From contig NZ_LT629689.1 in NCBI RefSeq assembly GCF_900102035.1, forward strand, positions 124,001 through 188,000: DNA of 64,000 nt, written 5' to 3'. The translations under genes were made by a program, and so were the position numbers. The notes under the pieces are model-generated. The model worked only from the letters and a program-made list of their open reading frames with translations. It searched no databases and was not told the DNA's origin. Origin of the DNA: Pseudomonas extremaustralis (GTDB lineage: Bacteria > Pseudomonadota > Gammaproteobacteria > Pseudomonadales > Pseudomonadaceae). This document shows, in pieces, positions 39,775 through 48,588 of the stretch; the first letter of the stretch is position 1, and each line of letters opens with the position of its first letter.

Positions 39775-40896
39775 GTGCATAACGTCGTCATCAGCGGCAC
39801 TGGCCTGTACACCCCGGCCAACAGCATCTCCAACGAAGAGCTGGTGCAGTCTTTCAATACCTACGTGCAACAGTTCAACGCCGACAACGCCGCCGCCATC
39901 GAGCGTGGCGAGGTCAAGGCGCTGACGGAGTCCAGCGCGGCCTTCATCGAAAAGGCCTCGGGCATCAAGAGCCGCTTTGTCATGGACAAGGACGGCATTC
40001 TCGACCCGCAGCGCATGGCCCCACGCCTGCCCGAGCGCAGCAACGACGAGTGGTCGGTGCTCTGCCAGATGGCCGTCGGCGCCGCCGAACAAGCCTTGCA
40101 GCGTGCCGGCAAGACCGCCGCCGACATCGACGGGGTGATCGTCGCCTGTTCCAACCTGCAGCGCGCCTACCCGGCGATCGCCATCGAAGTCCAGGAAGCC
40201 CTGGGCATCAAGGGCTTCGGGTTCGACATGAACGTGGCATGCTCTTCAGCCACCTTCGGCATTCAGAACGCGGCCAACAGCATCAAACTGGGCCAGGCCC
40301 GGGCGATCCTGATGGTCAACCCGGAAGTCTGCACCGGTCACCTGAACTTCCGTGATCGCGACAGCCACTTCATCTTCGGCGATGCCGCCACTGCCGTGGT
40401 CCTTGAGCGCGCTGACCTGGCAACCTCCGAGCACCAGTTCGACGTGGTCAGCACCAAGCTGCTGACCCAGTTCTCGAATAACATCCGCAACAACTTCGGC
40501 TTCCTCAACCGCGCGGCGGAAGAGGGCATCGGTGCGCCGGACAAACTGTTCGTGCAGGAAGGCCGCAAAGTCTTCCGCGATGTCTGCCCGATGGTCGCCG
40601 AACTGATCGGTGCGCACCTGGAAGAAAACCAGTTGAACGTGGCCGATGTGAAGCGCTTCTGGCTGCACCAGGCCAACCTGAGCATGAACCACCTGATCGT
40701 GAAGAAACTGCTGGGCCGCGAAGCCACGGTAGAAGAGGCGCCGGTGATTCTCGATACCTACGCCAACACTAGCTCGGCGGGTTCGGTGATCGCTTTCCAC
40801 ACCTACCAGGACGACTTGCCCCAGGGCTCTGTCGCGGTGCTCAGTTCGTTTGGCGCGGGCTATTCGATCGGTAGCGTGATCCTGCGCAAACGCTGA
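39775..40896 (+). CDS. Beta-ketoacyl-ACP synthase III-like protein (FabH2 type)
   Basis: KAS III enzymes condense an acyl-CoA with malonyl-ACP to start fatty-acid synthesis. The 373-residue product has the FabH/thiolase fold with catalytic C156 (NVACSSATFG), His in LHQANLSMN and Asn in DTYANTSSAGS. It resembles P. aeruginosa PA3286, which takes octanoyl-CoA from beta-oxidation into synthesis; the shared downstream ECF sigma and anti-sigma genes (PA3285, PA3284) support that match. The GTG start at 39775 follows GAGGAA; the frame continues upstream to a TTG at 39724 that lies in the palindrome and is not used. Acyl specificity here is inferred. Confidence 0.87.
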   Translation: MHNVVISGTGLYTPANSISNEELVQSFNTYVQQFNADNAAAIERGEVKALTESSAAFIEKASGIKSRFVMDKDGILDPQRMAPRLPERSNDEWSVLCQMAVGAAEQALQRAGKTAADIDGVIVACSNLQRAYPAIAIEVQEALGIKGFGFDMNVACSSATFGIQNAANSIKLGQARAILMVNPEVCTGHLNFRDRDSHFIFGDAATAVVLERADLATSEHQFDVVSTKLLTQFSNNIRNNFGFLNRAAEEGIGAPDKLFVQEGRKVFRDVCPMVAELIGAHLEENQLNVADVKRFWLHQANLSMNHLIVKKLLGREATVEEAPVILDTYANTSSAGSVIAFHTYQDDLPQGSVAVLSSFGAGYSIGSVILRKR

Positions 40897-40912
40897 AACA
40901 TCGAGGTCTTGA

Positions 40913-41527
40913 ATGGCAGCAGCGGACGACGCGCACCTGCTTGAGCGCTTGCTCAAGGGGGAACAACGGGCCTACAAGGAATTGGTCAGCACCTACCAGA
41001 GCGCAATGCGGGCGGTGGCCTATGCCATCGTCGGCCAGCGCCATGCCGACGAAGTGGTGCAGGACGCCTGGTTGTCGGTCGTCCGGAACCTGGCCAAATT
41101 TGAAGGGCGTTCCAGTCTCAAGACCTGGCTGCTGACCATCACCGCCAACGCCGCCAAGGGCCGCTACAAACAGAATCGTCGGGAAGTGCTGCTCGACGAT
41201 TTGCCCTCGCCCCACGGCACCATCGGCGATGATCGCTTCACCCCGGACGACGGCCACTGGGCCGTCGCCCCATATGCCTGGCACCAGGACACCCCGGAAG
41301 CGTTGCTGACCGAGGACGAACTGCGCAAATGCCTTGAGCATACGATCCTGAGCTTGTCCGAATTGCAAAGCAGCGTGCTGGTACTGCGCGAACGCCAGGG
41401 CCTGGAGCTGGACGAGATCTGTAATTTGTTGACGCTCTCGCTCTCCAACGTTCGTGTGCTGTTGCATCGTGCGCGGCTTAAAGTCTTCGCCACGGTGGAG
41501 CATTTTGAGGAAACGGGCGAATGTTGA
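40913..41527 (+). CDS. ECF-type RNA polymerase sigma factor
   Basis: The 204-residue protein has sigma-70 region 2 (YKELVSTYQSAMRAVAYAIVGQRHADEVVQDAWLSV-type sequence, about 22-60) with the promoter-melting and -10 recognition helix, a 50-residue linker, and region 4 (LSLSELQSSVLVLRERQGLELDEICNLLTLS, about 145-178). These are features of extracytoplasmic-function sigma factors. It follows the FabH-like gene by 16 bases and overlaps the zinc-finger anti-sigma gene by 7 bases, so it is likely held inactive by that partner. The inducing signal is unknown; linkage to a fatty-acid enzyme hints at an envelope or lipid cue. Confidence 0.9.
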   Translation: MAAADDAHLLERLLKGEQRAYKELVSTYQSAMRAVAYAIVGQRHADEVVQDAWLSVVRNLAKFEGRSSLKTWLLTITANAAKGRYKQNRREVLLDDLPSPHGTIGDDRFTPDDGHWAVAPYAWHQDTPEALLTEDELRKCLEHTILSLSELQSSVLVLRERQGLELDEICNLLTLSLSNVRVLLHRARLKVFATVEHFEETGEC

Positions 41528-41766
41528 CCTGTAAAGAACAAGTGGCACGTTCCAGCGACTATCTCGATGGGCAATTGACCTTTCGCGAGCGTTTGCTGGT
41601 GCGTCATCACTTGATGTTCTGCCCTAACTGCCGGCGGTTTATCCGCCAGATGCGCTTGATGCAGGCGACGTTGAAGATCATGCCGGAGGAACCGGTGAAG
41701 GATGTCGATGCCTTGGCGCAGCGTCTGGCTGACGAGCAGCTCAAGGATCGGAAAGGCGGGGAATAA
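41521..41766 (+). CDS. Zinc-finger anti-sigma factor
   Basis: The 81-residue product carries the zinc-binding anti-sigma signature of the ZAS/zf-HC2 family: C5 near the start (TCKEQVARSSDYLDGQL), then RHHLMFCPNCRRF with His-x3-Cys-x2-Cys. It has no membrane segment, so it is a soluble anti-sigma, probably responding to a cytoplasmic redox or zinc-related cue. Its start overlaps the sigma gene by 7 bases, ensuring matched synthesis. Confidence 0.87.
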   Translation: MLTCKEQVARSSDYLDGQLTFRERLLVRHHLMFCPNCRRFIRQMRLMQATLKIMPEEPVKDVDALAQRLADEQLKDRKGGE

Positions 41767-41871
41767 GCAGGCTCGCGCGGGGGAATCGAACGGATGATGG
41801 GGATCGCCCCCCGCGCAAGACTGTAACAGCCACCTCGGGCCGTCCTGGCCCAAGGCGTTTGACACTTGCCT

Positions 41872-43194
41872 TTAGAACTTGGCTTCAGCATCCAACTGCA
41901 GGGTGTTGGTGTTGGCATCACGCTGAGTGCGGCTGGCGTAGTCAGCCTTGGTCAGGTAGTACGTGGCGCCGACGGCGAAGTTTTTATCGATGTCGTAGCT
42001 GACCTTCATTTTGTGACCGCGCGAACCGGTGGTGCCGTTGGCGAAGTCCGAATCGGTGAAGGCGCCTACTACAGCGTTACGTTGCGTATCGCGGTAGTTG
42101 TAGTCCAGGTTGAAGCCGAACACTTTGGACTTGGCACCCAGCAACCAGGCGGTGTCCTGATCGTTGGACGCATCGTTGTTCTTCACGTACTGGCCATAGA
42201 ACGCCAGCGGCACGGCCAGGCCACCGATGTCGGCTTGGGCAAAACCTTCGTACAAACGGAATTGTTCGTTCGGCGAGTTGCCGTTGACCGCCAGTGCACA
42301 CGGTGTGGTGGAGCTGGTACAGGTGCTGTTTTCGTCGTTCTGGTAAGCGTAGATGCTGCCGCCCAAGGTCATTTTCAGGTTGTCGGTCACCGAGAAACGG
42401 GTCCCCAACTGGCCGGAAGTCAGGCGCAGGTCATGGCGAAATTGCACGCCGTCGCCATCGACGTTGTCCTTGAGGTTGTAGTTACCGATGCTGCCGAACA
42501 GCTCGGCGCTGCTACCCAATGGGTATTTGTAGGTCAGGGCCAGACCTTCCGGGTTGATATCGCTATCCCAGATCACGTCGCCCATGTTCACCCATGGCTG
42601 CAGCATCTTGCCGCCGATGACGTGCAGGTTCTTGATCTGGTCCGGGTGGTAGTCGATGTAGCCAAGGTCCAGCCAGATCGACTTCTTGTTGAAGTAGTTG
42701 TCCTGGTCCTGGTTGGTGGAGCGCGCGTCGTCGCTGCTGCCGGTGGCGATGCGGATACCGGTGTCGACCTGAGGGTTGATCTCGGTGTAGGCACCCAGGC
42801 GGGCACGGATGCGCTGGCGGTCCTTGTCGCGGCCACCGTTGTTGGATTCGCCCTGGATTTTCACAGTTTCCTGGCGGAAACGGACATCACCCTTGAATTG
42901 GGTCTTGGCGGCCCAGGCCAGTTTCTGGTCGAAGATGCTCAGTTCGTTGGCTTTTTTCGCGGTGGCCGCGATCTGCTCGTTGGTCTCTTGTTGAGCTTGC
43001 TGTGCGATCTGCTTTTCTTTCTGATCCTTGGCCAGTTCCGCTTGCAGTTCGGTGTACTGCGAAGCAGTGATCTGGCCGTTGGCCTTGAGCATGTCGAGCA
43101 ATTTAGCGTCGACTGCAGCGCTGGCCGGAACGCTCAGGGCCAGTAACAGGCCACCGCACAGGGCCGCCGCAGTTTTAGTGGAAGCAAGACGCAT
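41872..43194 (-). CDS. Putative outer-membrane porin (Porin_5-like) with coiled-coil N-terminus
   Basis: The 440-residue protein has a signal peptide (ALCGGLLLALSVPASAA, cleavage near residue 27), then a periplasmic coiled-coil with DMLKANGQITASQYTELQAEL and a Gln/Ala/Lys-rich helix, followed by a beta-barrel of about 300 residues ending in F (LQLDAEAKF), as outer-membrane barrels do. This layout matches putative porins of Pseudomonas that trimerise through the N-terminal helix. Four tyrosine/aromatic-rich strands and an internal CTSSTTPC loop (possible disulfide) are visible. The substrate is unknown. I chose the ATG at 43194 (MRLASTKTAAAL). Confidence 0.85.
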   Translation of the reverse strand: MRLASTKTAAALCGGLLLALSVPASAAVDAKLLDMLKANGQITASQYTELQAELAKDQKEKQIAQQAQQETNEQIAATAKKANELSIFDQKLAWAAKTQFKGDVRFRQETVKIQGESNNGGRDKDRQRIRARLGAYTEINPQVDTGIRIATGSSDDARSTNQDQDNYFNKKSIWLDLGYIDYHPDQIKNLHVIGGKMLQPWVNMGDVIWDSDINPEGLALTYKYPLGSSAELFGSIGNYNLKDNVDGDGVQFRHDLRLTSGQLGTRFSVTDNLKMTLGGSIYAYQNDENSTCTSSTTPCALAVNGNSPNEQFRLYEGFAQADIGGLAVPLAFYGQYVKNNDASNDQDTAWLLGAKSKVFGFNLDYNYRDTQRNAVVGAFTDSDFANGTTGSRGHKMKVSYDIDKNFAVGATYYLTKADYASRTQRDANTNTLQLDAEAKF

Positions 43195-43476
43195 ATCAAT
43201 CTCCGAAAGTGAGGAGGGATGGCAAACCATCCAGGACACAACCGACCGATGACGGACGGAAAAATAACCACCTGATAGAACCAGGCGCTCTAAAAACAGG
43301 CGTCAGTATCACGATCGTTTATGACGGACGAGTGGCGGAGTGATGTCATGTAGATGACAAATTATTTAAGTTGGAACTATTTGTTTGGAGCCTTGTCGTG
43401 CGATTTGAGAGTGTGTCTCACCTCGCGATAAGCGATACTCGCGCAGCTTTCACGCCATGACGCAGTGAGGATCCCA
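43195..43476. other. Divergent promoter region of porin and FemAB-like gene
   Basis: This 282-base stretch between divergent genes contains no gene. It is more A+T-rich than its surroundings (for example around 43350-43385) and presumably carries both promoters; I see no clear operator. Confidence 0.5.
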
Positions 43477-44601
43477 ATGCCATTGCAACGCCTGGACAGT
43501 CTTTCTGAAATCGCTCCGCAGGCCTGGGATGCCCTGGTGCCGGATGCCCAGCCGTTTGTGCGGCACGCCTTCCTCAGTGCACTGGAAGACAGCGCCAGCC
43601 TGGGCCCGCAGTCGGGCTGGCAGGCGGAGCATTTGCTGCATTGGGAGGGCGATCGGCTGGTGGCGGCCTTGCCCAGTTATCGCAAGTGGCACTCCTACGG
43701 CGAGTACGTGTTCGATCATGGTTGGGCCGACGCCTGTGAGCGCGCGGGCATCGACTACTACCCCAAGCTGCTGACGGCCGTGCCGTTCAGCCCCGTCAGC
43801 GGGCCGCGCTTGCTCGCGCGCAGTGCCGAAGACGGTTTCGAGCTGCTCAAGAGTCTGCCGGGTTACCTGGAAATCGAAGGGCTCTCCAGCGCCCATATCA
43901 ACTTCACCGACGCATTGGCCGACGCAGCGTTGGCGCTGCAACCGGGCTGGTTGCAGCGCCTGGGTTGTCAGTTTCATTGGCAGAACCGTGGCTACCGCGA
44001 CTTCCAGGATTTCCTCGACGCCCTGAGTTCACGCAAGCGCAAACAGATGCGCAAGGAGCGTGAACAGGTGGCCGGGCAGGGCATTGAGTTCGAGTGGCTA
44101 CAAGGCCATGAACTGAGCGAAGCGCAGTGGGATTTTGTCTACGCCTGCTACGCCAATACCTACGCGGTACGTCGTCAATCGCCCTACCTGACCCGTGAGT
44201 TTTTCAGCCTGTTGGCCGAGCGCATGCCTGAAGCGATTCGCGTCGTGCTGGCCAAGCAAGGTCCGCGCCCGGTGGCCATGGCCTTCAGCCTGCTTGGTGG
44301 CGACAGTTTCTACGGTCGCTACTGGGGCTGCCTGGCCGAGTTTGATCGCCTGCATTTCGAAACCTGTTTCTACCAGGGCATGGACTACGCCATCGCCCAC
44401 GGCGTGCAACGTTTCGACGCCGGTGCCCAGGGCGAGCACAAACTGATCCGCGGGTTCGAGCCGGTGATCACGCGGTCGTGGCATTACCTGCGCCATCCGG
44501 GGCTGAAGAAGGCTGTGGAGGATTTCCTGGAACGTGAGCGAGTGGGGATTCTGGCGTATGCCGAAGAGGCGAGGGCAGCCCTGCCGTATCGGCAGGGCTG
44601 A
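43477..44601 (+). CDS. FemAB-like GNAT-fold acyltransferase (peptidogalycan biosynthesis family)
   Basis: The 374-residue protein matches the family named peptidogalycan biosysnthesis/recognition or FemAB_like: QPFVRHAFLSALEDS near the start, SSRKRKQMRKEREQ in the middle, a YARRQSPYLTREFF-like VRRQSPYLTREFF segment, and the C-terminal RFDAGAQGEHKLIRGFEP. FemAB enzymes join amino acids to cell-wall precursors using aminoacyl-tRNA; the role of this widespread branch is not established. I chose the ATG at 43477, preceded by GTGAGGATCCC. Its last codons and stop lie in the first copy of a duplicated hairpin that also bounds the following toxin-antitoxin genes. Confidence 0.8.
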   Translation: MPLQRLDSLSEIAPQAWDALVPDAQPFVRHAFLSALEDSASLGPQSGWQAEHLLHWEGDRLVAALPSYRKWHSYGEYVFDHGWADACERAGIDYYPKLLTAVPFSPVSGPRLLARSAEDGFELLKSLPGYLEIEGLSSAHINFTDALADAALALQPGWLQRLGCQFHWQNRGYRDFQDFLDALSSRKRKQMRKEREQVAGQGIEFEWLQGHELSEAQWDFVYACYANTYAVRRQSPYLTREFFSLLAERMPEAIRVVLAKQGPRPVAMAFSLLGGDSFYGRYWGCLAEFDRLHFETCFYQGMDYAIAHGVQRFDAGAQGEHKLIRGFEPVITRSWHYLRHPGLKKAVEDFLERERVGILAYAEEARAALPYRQG

Positions 44602-44604
44602 ACC
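44576..44604. repeat. Left copy of duplicated terminator-like hairpin flanking brnTA
   Basis: CAGCCCTGCCG-TAT-CGGCAGGGCTGAACC. It shares 25 of 29 bases, including a perfect 16-base run (TCGGCAGGGCTGAACC), with 45201-45229. It forms a perfect 11-bp stem at the end of the FemAB-like gene. Confidence 0.85.
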
Positions 44605-44645
44605 ATCGGTCTGGCGGAGCTACCAAGAAACAGCGAAATCGCTAC

Positions 44646-44671
44646 CCTGTATGTACAAAAGTACATACAGG
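44646..44671. promoter_or_regulatory. Palindromic operator before brnT
   Basis: CCTGTATGTAC-AAAA-GTACATACAGG is a perfect 11-bp inverted repeat ending 7 bases before the brnT start. It probably is the site where the BrnA antitoxin, alone or with BrnT, represses its own promoter. Confidence 0.8.
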
Positions 44672-44678
44672 ATGCGCC

Positions 44679-44957
44679 ATGTATTTTGAGTGGGATGAGT
44701 CCAAGAACAAAGCCAACATCGCCAAGCACGGCATCGATTTCAACGACGTTCCTGATATCTTTCGGCATCCAATGCTGGCCTTGCGCGATGATCAAGCGGA
44801 ATATGGCGAAGAGCGTTGGATCGGTATTGGCTGGATCAAATTATTAATGGGTGTGGTCGTATACACCGAACGGAGTGGGGATGTGATCCGTATCATTTCC
44901 GCCCGAAAAGCAACCAAGAAGGAGGCCAAATACTATGACGCAAACATCGAAAACTGA
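44679..44957 (+). CDS. brnT: BrnT family toxin (ribonuclease)
   Basis: BrnT is a RelE-fold ribonuclease toxin that stops translation until neutralised by BrnA. The 92-residue product has the family hallmarks: FEWDESKNKANIAKHGIDF near the N-terminus, the GEERWIGIGW segment, VVVYTERSGDVIRIISARKAT, and a final KEAKYY. It begins 7 bases after a perfect palindrome, and its 3' end overlaps the antitoxin gene by 23 bases. Toxin-first order is normal for brn modules. Confidence 0.93.
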   Translation: MYFEWDESKNKANIAKHGIDFNDVPDIFRHPMLALRDDQAEYGEERWIGIGWIKLLMGVVVYTERSGDVIRIISARKATKKEAKYYDANIEN

Positions 44958-45183
44958 TTGGGAGCGCTTGGCCAAGATGAATGACGAAGAAATCGATACC
45001 AGCGACATTCCTGAGCTGGACGCCGACTTTTTTCGGCGCGCCGAATTGCGTGTTCCGGTGAAGCAAGCTGTGACCATTCGACTGGATGCTGACGTTCTGG
45101 AGTGGTTCAAGGGTCAGGGGACCGGGTATCAGACGCGAATCAATCAGTTGCTTCGCCAGTACATGCAGGCTCATCAACGCTGA
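44935..45183 (+). CDS. brnA: BrnA family antitoxin
   Basis: BrnA wraps BrnT and represses the operon with a ribbon-helix-helix domain. The 82-residue product has an acidic N-terminus and the C-terminal ribbon-helix-helix (VKQAVTIRLDADVLEWFKGQGTGYQTRINQLLRQYM), the family signature. The frame overlaps brnT by 23 bases, linking synthesis of both proteins. The upstream palindrome at 44646-44671 is the likely autoregulatory target. Confidence 0.93.
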   Translation: MTQTSKTDWERLAKMNDEEIDTSDIPELDADFFRRAELRVPVKQAVTIRLDADVLEWFKGQGTGYQTRINQLLRQYMQAHQR

Positions 45184-45200
45184 ATCACCATCTATGGACT

Positions 45201-45229
45201 CAGCCCCGCTATGTCGGCAGGGCTGAACC
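45201..45229. repeat. Right copy of duplicated terminator-like hairpin flanking brnTA
   Basis: CAGCCCCGCTATGTCGGCAGGGCTGAACC repeats 44576-44604 with 4 mismatches in the stem's left arm. Together the copies bound the toxin-antitoxin module as direct repeats about 625 bases apart. Confidence 0.85.
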
Positions 45230-45238
45230 CGTCTTGCC

Positions 45239-45940
45239 TCAGTCCGGCTCTTCCTTGCCCAGCCATCGATAGACCACGCCAGCAATCGCCGCGCCCAGAA
45301 TCGGCGCGAGCCAGAACATCCACAACTGCTGGATCGCCCATCCGCCCACGATCAGGGCCGGGCCGGTACTGCGGGCCGGGTTGACCGAGGTGTTGGTCAC
45401 GGGGATGGAGATCAGGTGGATCAAGGTGAGGGCCAGGCCGATGGCGATGGGCGCAAGGCCCTTGGGGGCGCGATGGTCGGTGGCGCCGAGGATGATCAGC
45501 AGAAACATCGCCGTCATCACCAGCTCACAGACAAACCCCGCTGCCATTGAATAGCCGCCCGGCGAATGCTCTGCATAGCCGTTGGAAGCCAGGCCCGACG
45601 CCAGTTCGAACCCCGGTTTGCCGCTGGCAATAAAGTACAGCAGCGCAGCGGCGACAATGCCGCCAATGACTTGGGCCACGATGTACGCCGGTAACTCCTT
45701 GGCCGGAAACCTTCCGCCCACGACCAGCCCCACCGAGACCGCCGGGTTGAGGTGACAACCACTGATGTGCCCGATGGCCACCGCCATGGTCAGCACTGTG
45801 AGCCCGAACGCCAGGGCTACACCCAACAAACCGATCCCGACCGCAGGGAATGCCGCGGCCAACACCGCGCTCCCGCAACCGCCCAACACCAGCCAAAACG
45901 TTCCCAACCCCTCTGCGACTGAACGCTTGAACAAAGACAT
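45239..45940 (-). CDS. aqpZ: Aquaporin Z
   Basis: AqpZ is an inner-membrane water channel. The 233-residue protein has six helices and both pore-forming NPA motifs: [12 protein letters not shown] (near residue 64) and [12 protein letters not shown] (near residue 186), with Cys preceding the Arg region as in water-specific channels (selectivity Arg in NPAR). Start is the ATG at 45940 ([18 protein letters not shown]). It is convergent with brnA and would once have been convergent with the FemAB-like gene. Confidence 0.95.
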   Translation of the reverse strand: MSLFKRSVAEGLGTFWLVLGGCGSAVLAAAFPAVGIGLLGVALAFGLTVLTMAVAIGHISGCHLNPAVSVGLVVGGRFPAKELPAYIVAQVIGGIVAAALLYFIASGKPGFELASGLASNGYAEHSPGGYSMAAGFVCELVMTAMFLLIILGATDHRAPKGLAPIAIGLALTLIHLISIPVTNTSVNPARSTGPALIVGGWAIQQLWMFWLAPILGAAIAGVVYRWLGKEEPD

Positions 45941-46068
45941 GCAACCCGTCCTTGATAGATCGCTCTACCCAATCAGCAAATCGGTGATGCTCCCTGCAGA
46001 TTTACTTCAGCGCCCGTCTGGGCACTGCACTGAGTACAGCACGGTTGTGGCACAAATCCAGAAGACCC

Positions 46069-46091
46069 ATGTGGGAGGGGGCCTCCCACAT
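46069..46091. repeat. Intergenic palindrome after the ABC exporter
   Basis: ATGTGGGAGG-GGG-CCTCCCACAT is a perfect 10-bp inverted repeat, same family as 20102-20128, located just beyond the stop of the leftward ABC exporter gene and likely to act as its terminator. Confidence 0.75.
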
Positions 46092-46105
46092 TTCCAGTTG
46101 CGTTT

Positions 46106-47938
46106 TCAGTCGATGCCGACGAAACCCCCGGTCTGGTGCTGCCACAACCGCGCATACAGCCCACGATGAGCCAGCAACTCGGCATGGTTACCGCTCTCGG
46201 CGATCTGGCCTTTTTCCAACACCACCAGGCGGTCCATCCGCGCAATGGTCGACAACCGGTGCGCGATCGCAATCACGGTTTTGCCTTGCATCAGGGTTTC
46301 CAGGCTTTCCTGGATTGCCGCTTCGACTTCCGAGTCCAGCGCCGAAGTGGCTTCGTCCATGATCAGGATCGGCGCGTCCTTGAGCAGCACGCGCGCAATG
46401 GCGATACGCTGGCGTTGCCCGCCGGACAGTTTCACCCCGCGCTCACCCACGTGGGCATCCAGCCCGGTGCGGCCTTCGGCGTCCGACAGCAGGGGGATGA
46501 ACTCATCGGCGCGTGCCTTGCGCACGGCGGCCCAGAGTTCTTCGTCGGTGGCGTCCGGCTTGCCGTACAGCAGGTTGTCGCGGATCGAACGGTGCAGCAA
46601 CGAGGTGTCCTGGGTGATCATGCCGATCTGTTCGCGCAGGCTTTCCTGGGCCACTTCGGCGATGTTCTGGCCGTCGATCAGGATGCGCCCGCCTTGCAGG
46701 TCGTACAGGCGCAGCAGCAGGTTGACCAGGGTCGATTTACCCGCGCCGGACGGGCCGATCAGGCCGATTTTTTCACCGGCCTTGATGTGCAGGTTCAGGC
46801 CGCCAATGATCCCGCTCTTCTTGCCGTAGTGAAAATCCACCTGTTCGAAGCGCACTTCGCCGTGGGGCACGCTCAGGCGTGGCGCGTTCTCGCGGTCGAT
46901 CACCGCCAGCGGCTGGGCGATGGTTTTCAGGCCGTCCTGCACCATGCCGATGTTTTCAAAAATGCCGTTGACCACCCACATGATCCAGCCCGACATGTTG
47001 ACGATGCGAATCACCAGGCCGGTAGCCAGGGCGATGGCCCCCACGGAGATCAGCGAGTGGGTCCACAACCACAGGGCCAGGCCGGTGGTGGTGACGATCA
47101 ACAGGCCGTTCATGCTGGTGATCACCACGTCCATGCTGGTCACTACGCGGCTGGCCAGCTGGGTTTTTTCGGTCTGCTCGATGATCGCTTCCCTGGCGTA
47201 CTCCTGTTCGTATCGGGTGTGGGCGAACAGTTTCAAGGTGGTGATGTTGGTGTAGCCGTCCACGATGCGGCCCATCAATTTGGAGCGCGCCTCGGAGGAG
47301 ATCACCGAGCGTTCCTTCACCCGTGGCACGAAGTAGCGCAACGCCAGGCTGTAGCAGACGATCCAGGTCACCAGCGGGATCATCAGGCGCCAGTCAGCCT
47401 CGGCGAACAGTACCAGGGAGCTGATGGCGTAGATCGCCACGTGCCAGATCGCATCCACCGCGGCCACCGCGGAATCGCGCAGGGAGTTACCGGTTTGCAT
47501 GATGCGCTGGGCGATGCGCCCGGCGAAGTCGTTCTGGAAGAAGTTCAGGCTCTGCTTGAGCACATAGCTGTGGTTCTGCCAGCGGATCAGGCTGGTCATG
47601 CCGGGGCTGATGGTCTGGTGCACTAGCAGGTCGTGCAGGGCGCCGAAGATCGGGCGCAGCAGCAGGGCAACCACGGCCATCCAGATCAGCTCGGTGCTGT
47701 GGATCTGGAAGAAGTCAGCGGGTGGCGTGCCTTGGGCCAGGTCGATGATGCGGCTCAGGTAGCTGAACAGGGCGACTTCGATCAGCGCACCGATCAGGCC
47801 GATCACCAGCAGCGCGGCGAAACACGGCCACACCTGGCGCAGGTAGTAAAGGTAGAAGGGCAGGACTTTGTCGGGAGGGGCGGCGCTGGGCGCGTCGCGG
47901 AAAATATCGATCAGTTGTTCGAAACGACGATAGAGCAT
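46106..47938 (-). CDS. ABC exporter, fused permease and ATPase (MsbA/multidrug type)
   Basis: The 610-residue half-transporter has an N-terminal six-helix membrane domain (about 20-330) and a C-terminal nucleotide-binding domain with Walker A GPSGAGKST, Q-loop MITQDTSL, signature LSGGQRQRIAIARVL, Walker B ILIMDEATSALD and a switch His in IAHRLST. Homodimers of this type export lipids, drugs or peptides. No neighbouring gene reveals the substrate. Its stop is followed by the palindrome at 46069-46091. The ATG at 47938 (MLYRRFEQLIDIF) overlaps no other gene. Confidence 0.92.
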   Translation of the reverse strand: MLYRRFEQLIDIFRDAPSAAPPDKVLPFYLYYLRQVWPCFAALLVIGLIGALIEVALFSYLSRIIDLAQGTPPADFFQIHSTELIWMAVVALLLRPIFGALHDLLVHQTISPGMTSLIRWQNHSYVLKQSLNFFQNDFAGRIAQRIMQTGNSLRDSAVAAVDAIWHVAIYAISSLVLFAEADWRLMIPLVTWIVCYSLALRYFVPRVKERSVISSEARSKLMGRIVDGYTNITTLKLFAHTRYEQEYAREAIIEQTEKTQLASRVVTSMDVVITSMNGLLIVTTTGLALWLWTHSLISVGAIALATGLVIRIVNMSGWIMWVVNGIFENIGMVQDGLKTIAQPLAVIDRENAPRLSVPHGEVRFEQVDFHYGKKSGIIGGLNLHIKAGEKIGLIGPSGAGKSTLVNLLLRLYDLQGGRILIDGQNIAEVAQESLREQIGMITQDTSLLHRSIRDNLLYGKPDATDEELWAAVRKARADEFIPLLSDAEGRTGLDAHVGERGVKLSGGQRQRIAIARVLLKDAPILIMDEATSALDSEVEAAIQESLETLMQGKTVIAIAHRLSTIARMDRLVVLEKGQIAESGNHAELLAHRGLYARLWQHQTGGFVGID

Positions 47939-48021
47939 TAGGGTTGACGCCCGCCGGGCGGGCTCTCCTGTTCAAATGCGCGCGCAGCCTGCAGAGCCGC
48001 GCGCGGGACTCCCTGCAGACG

Positions 48022-48585
48022 TCAGTCGATGCGCTTGGCCGACTTGATCAGGACAGGATCGATAGGCACGTTCTGCATGCCCTGCTTGGTGGTGGTCTGC
48101 GAGTTGACGATGATGTCGACCACGTCCATGCCTTTGACCACTTTGGCGAACACCGCGTAGCCGCGGTCACGGCCCGGGTCGAGGAAGGCATTGTCGGCGA
48201 CGTTGATGAAGAACTGGCTGGTGGCCGAATCCGGATCGTTGGTGCGCGCCATGGACAAGGTGCCACGCACGTTATGCAGGCCGTTGCTGGCTTCGTTCTT
48301 GATCGGAGCTTCGGTCGGCTTTTGCGACATCGACTTGGTAAAGCCGCCACCCTGGACCATGAAGCCCGGGATCACGCGGTGGAAAATCGTGTTGGTGTAG
48401 AAGCCTTTGTCGACATAGGCCAGGAAGTTCTTGGTACTGATCGGTGCCTTGACCGGGTCCAGTTCGATCTCAATGTCGCCGTTGGTGGTAGTGAGCAATA
48501 CGTGAGGCGCCTTGGCCGGCTGGGCCGCCATCAAGTTGGCAGCGAACAAAACGGAACCGGCAAAAAAGGCGATTTTTTTCAGCAT
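48022..48585 (-). CDS. Periplasmic cyclophilin-type peptidyl-prolyl isomerase
   Basis: The 187-residue protein has a signal peptide ([15 protein letters not shown], cleavage near residue 21) and a complete cyclophilin domain: [15 protein letters not shown] with catalytic Arg, [21 protein letters not shown] and GYAVFAKVV. It resembles E. coli PpiA and helps folding of exported proteins. It lies 3 bases upstream of the interrupted alpha/beta hydrolase reading frame, in the same direction. Confidence 0.93.
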   Translation of the reverse strand: MLKKIAFFAGSVLFAANLMAAQPAKAPHVLLTTTNGDIEIELDPVKAPISTKNFLAYVDKGFYTNTIFHRVIPGFMVQGGGFTKSMSQKPTEAPIKNEASNGLHNVRGTLSMARTNDPDSATSQFFINVADNAFLDPGRDRGYAVFAKVVKGMDVVDIIVNSQTTTKQGMQNVPIDPVLIKSAKRID

Positions 48586-48588
48586 GGG

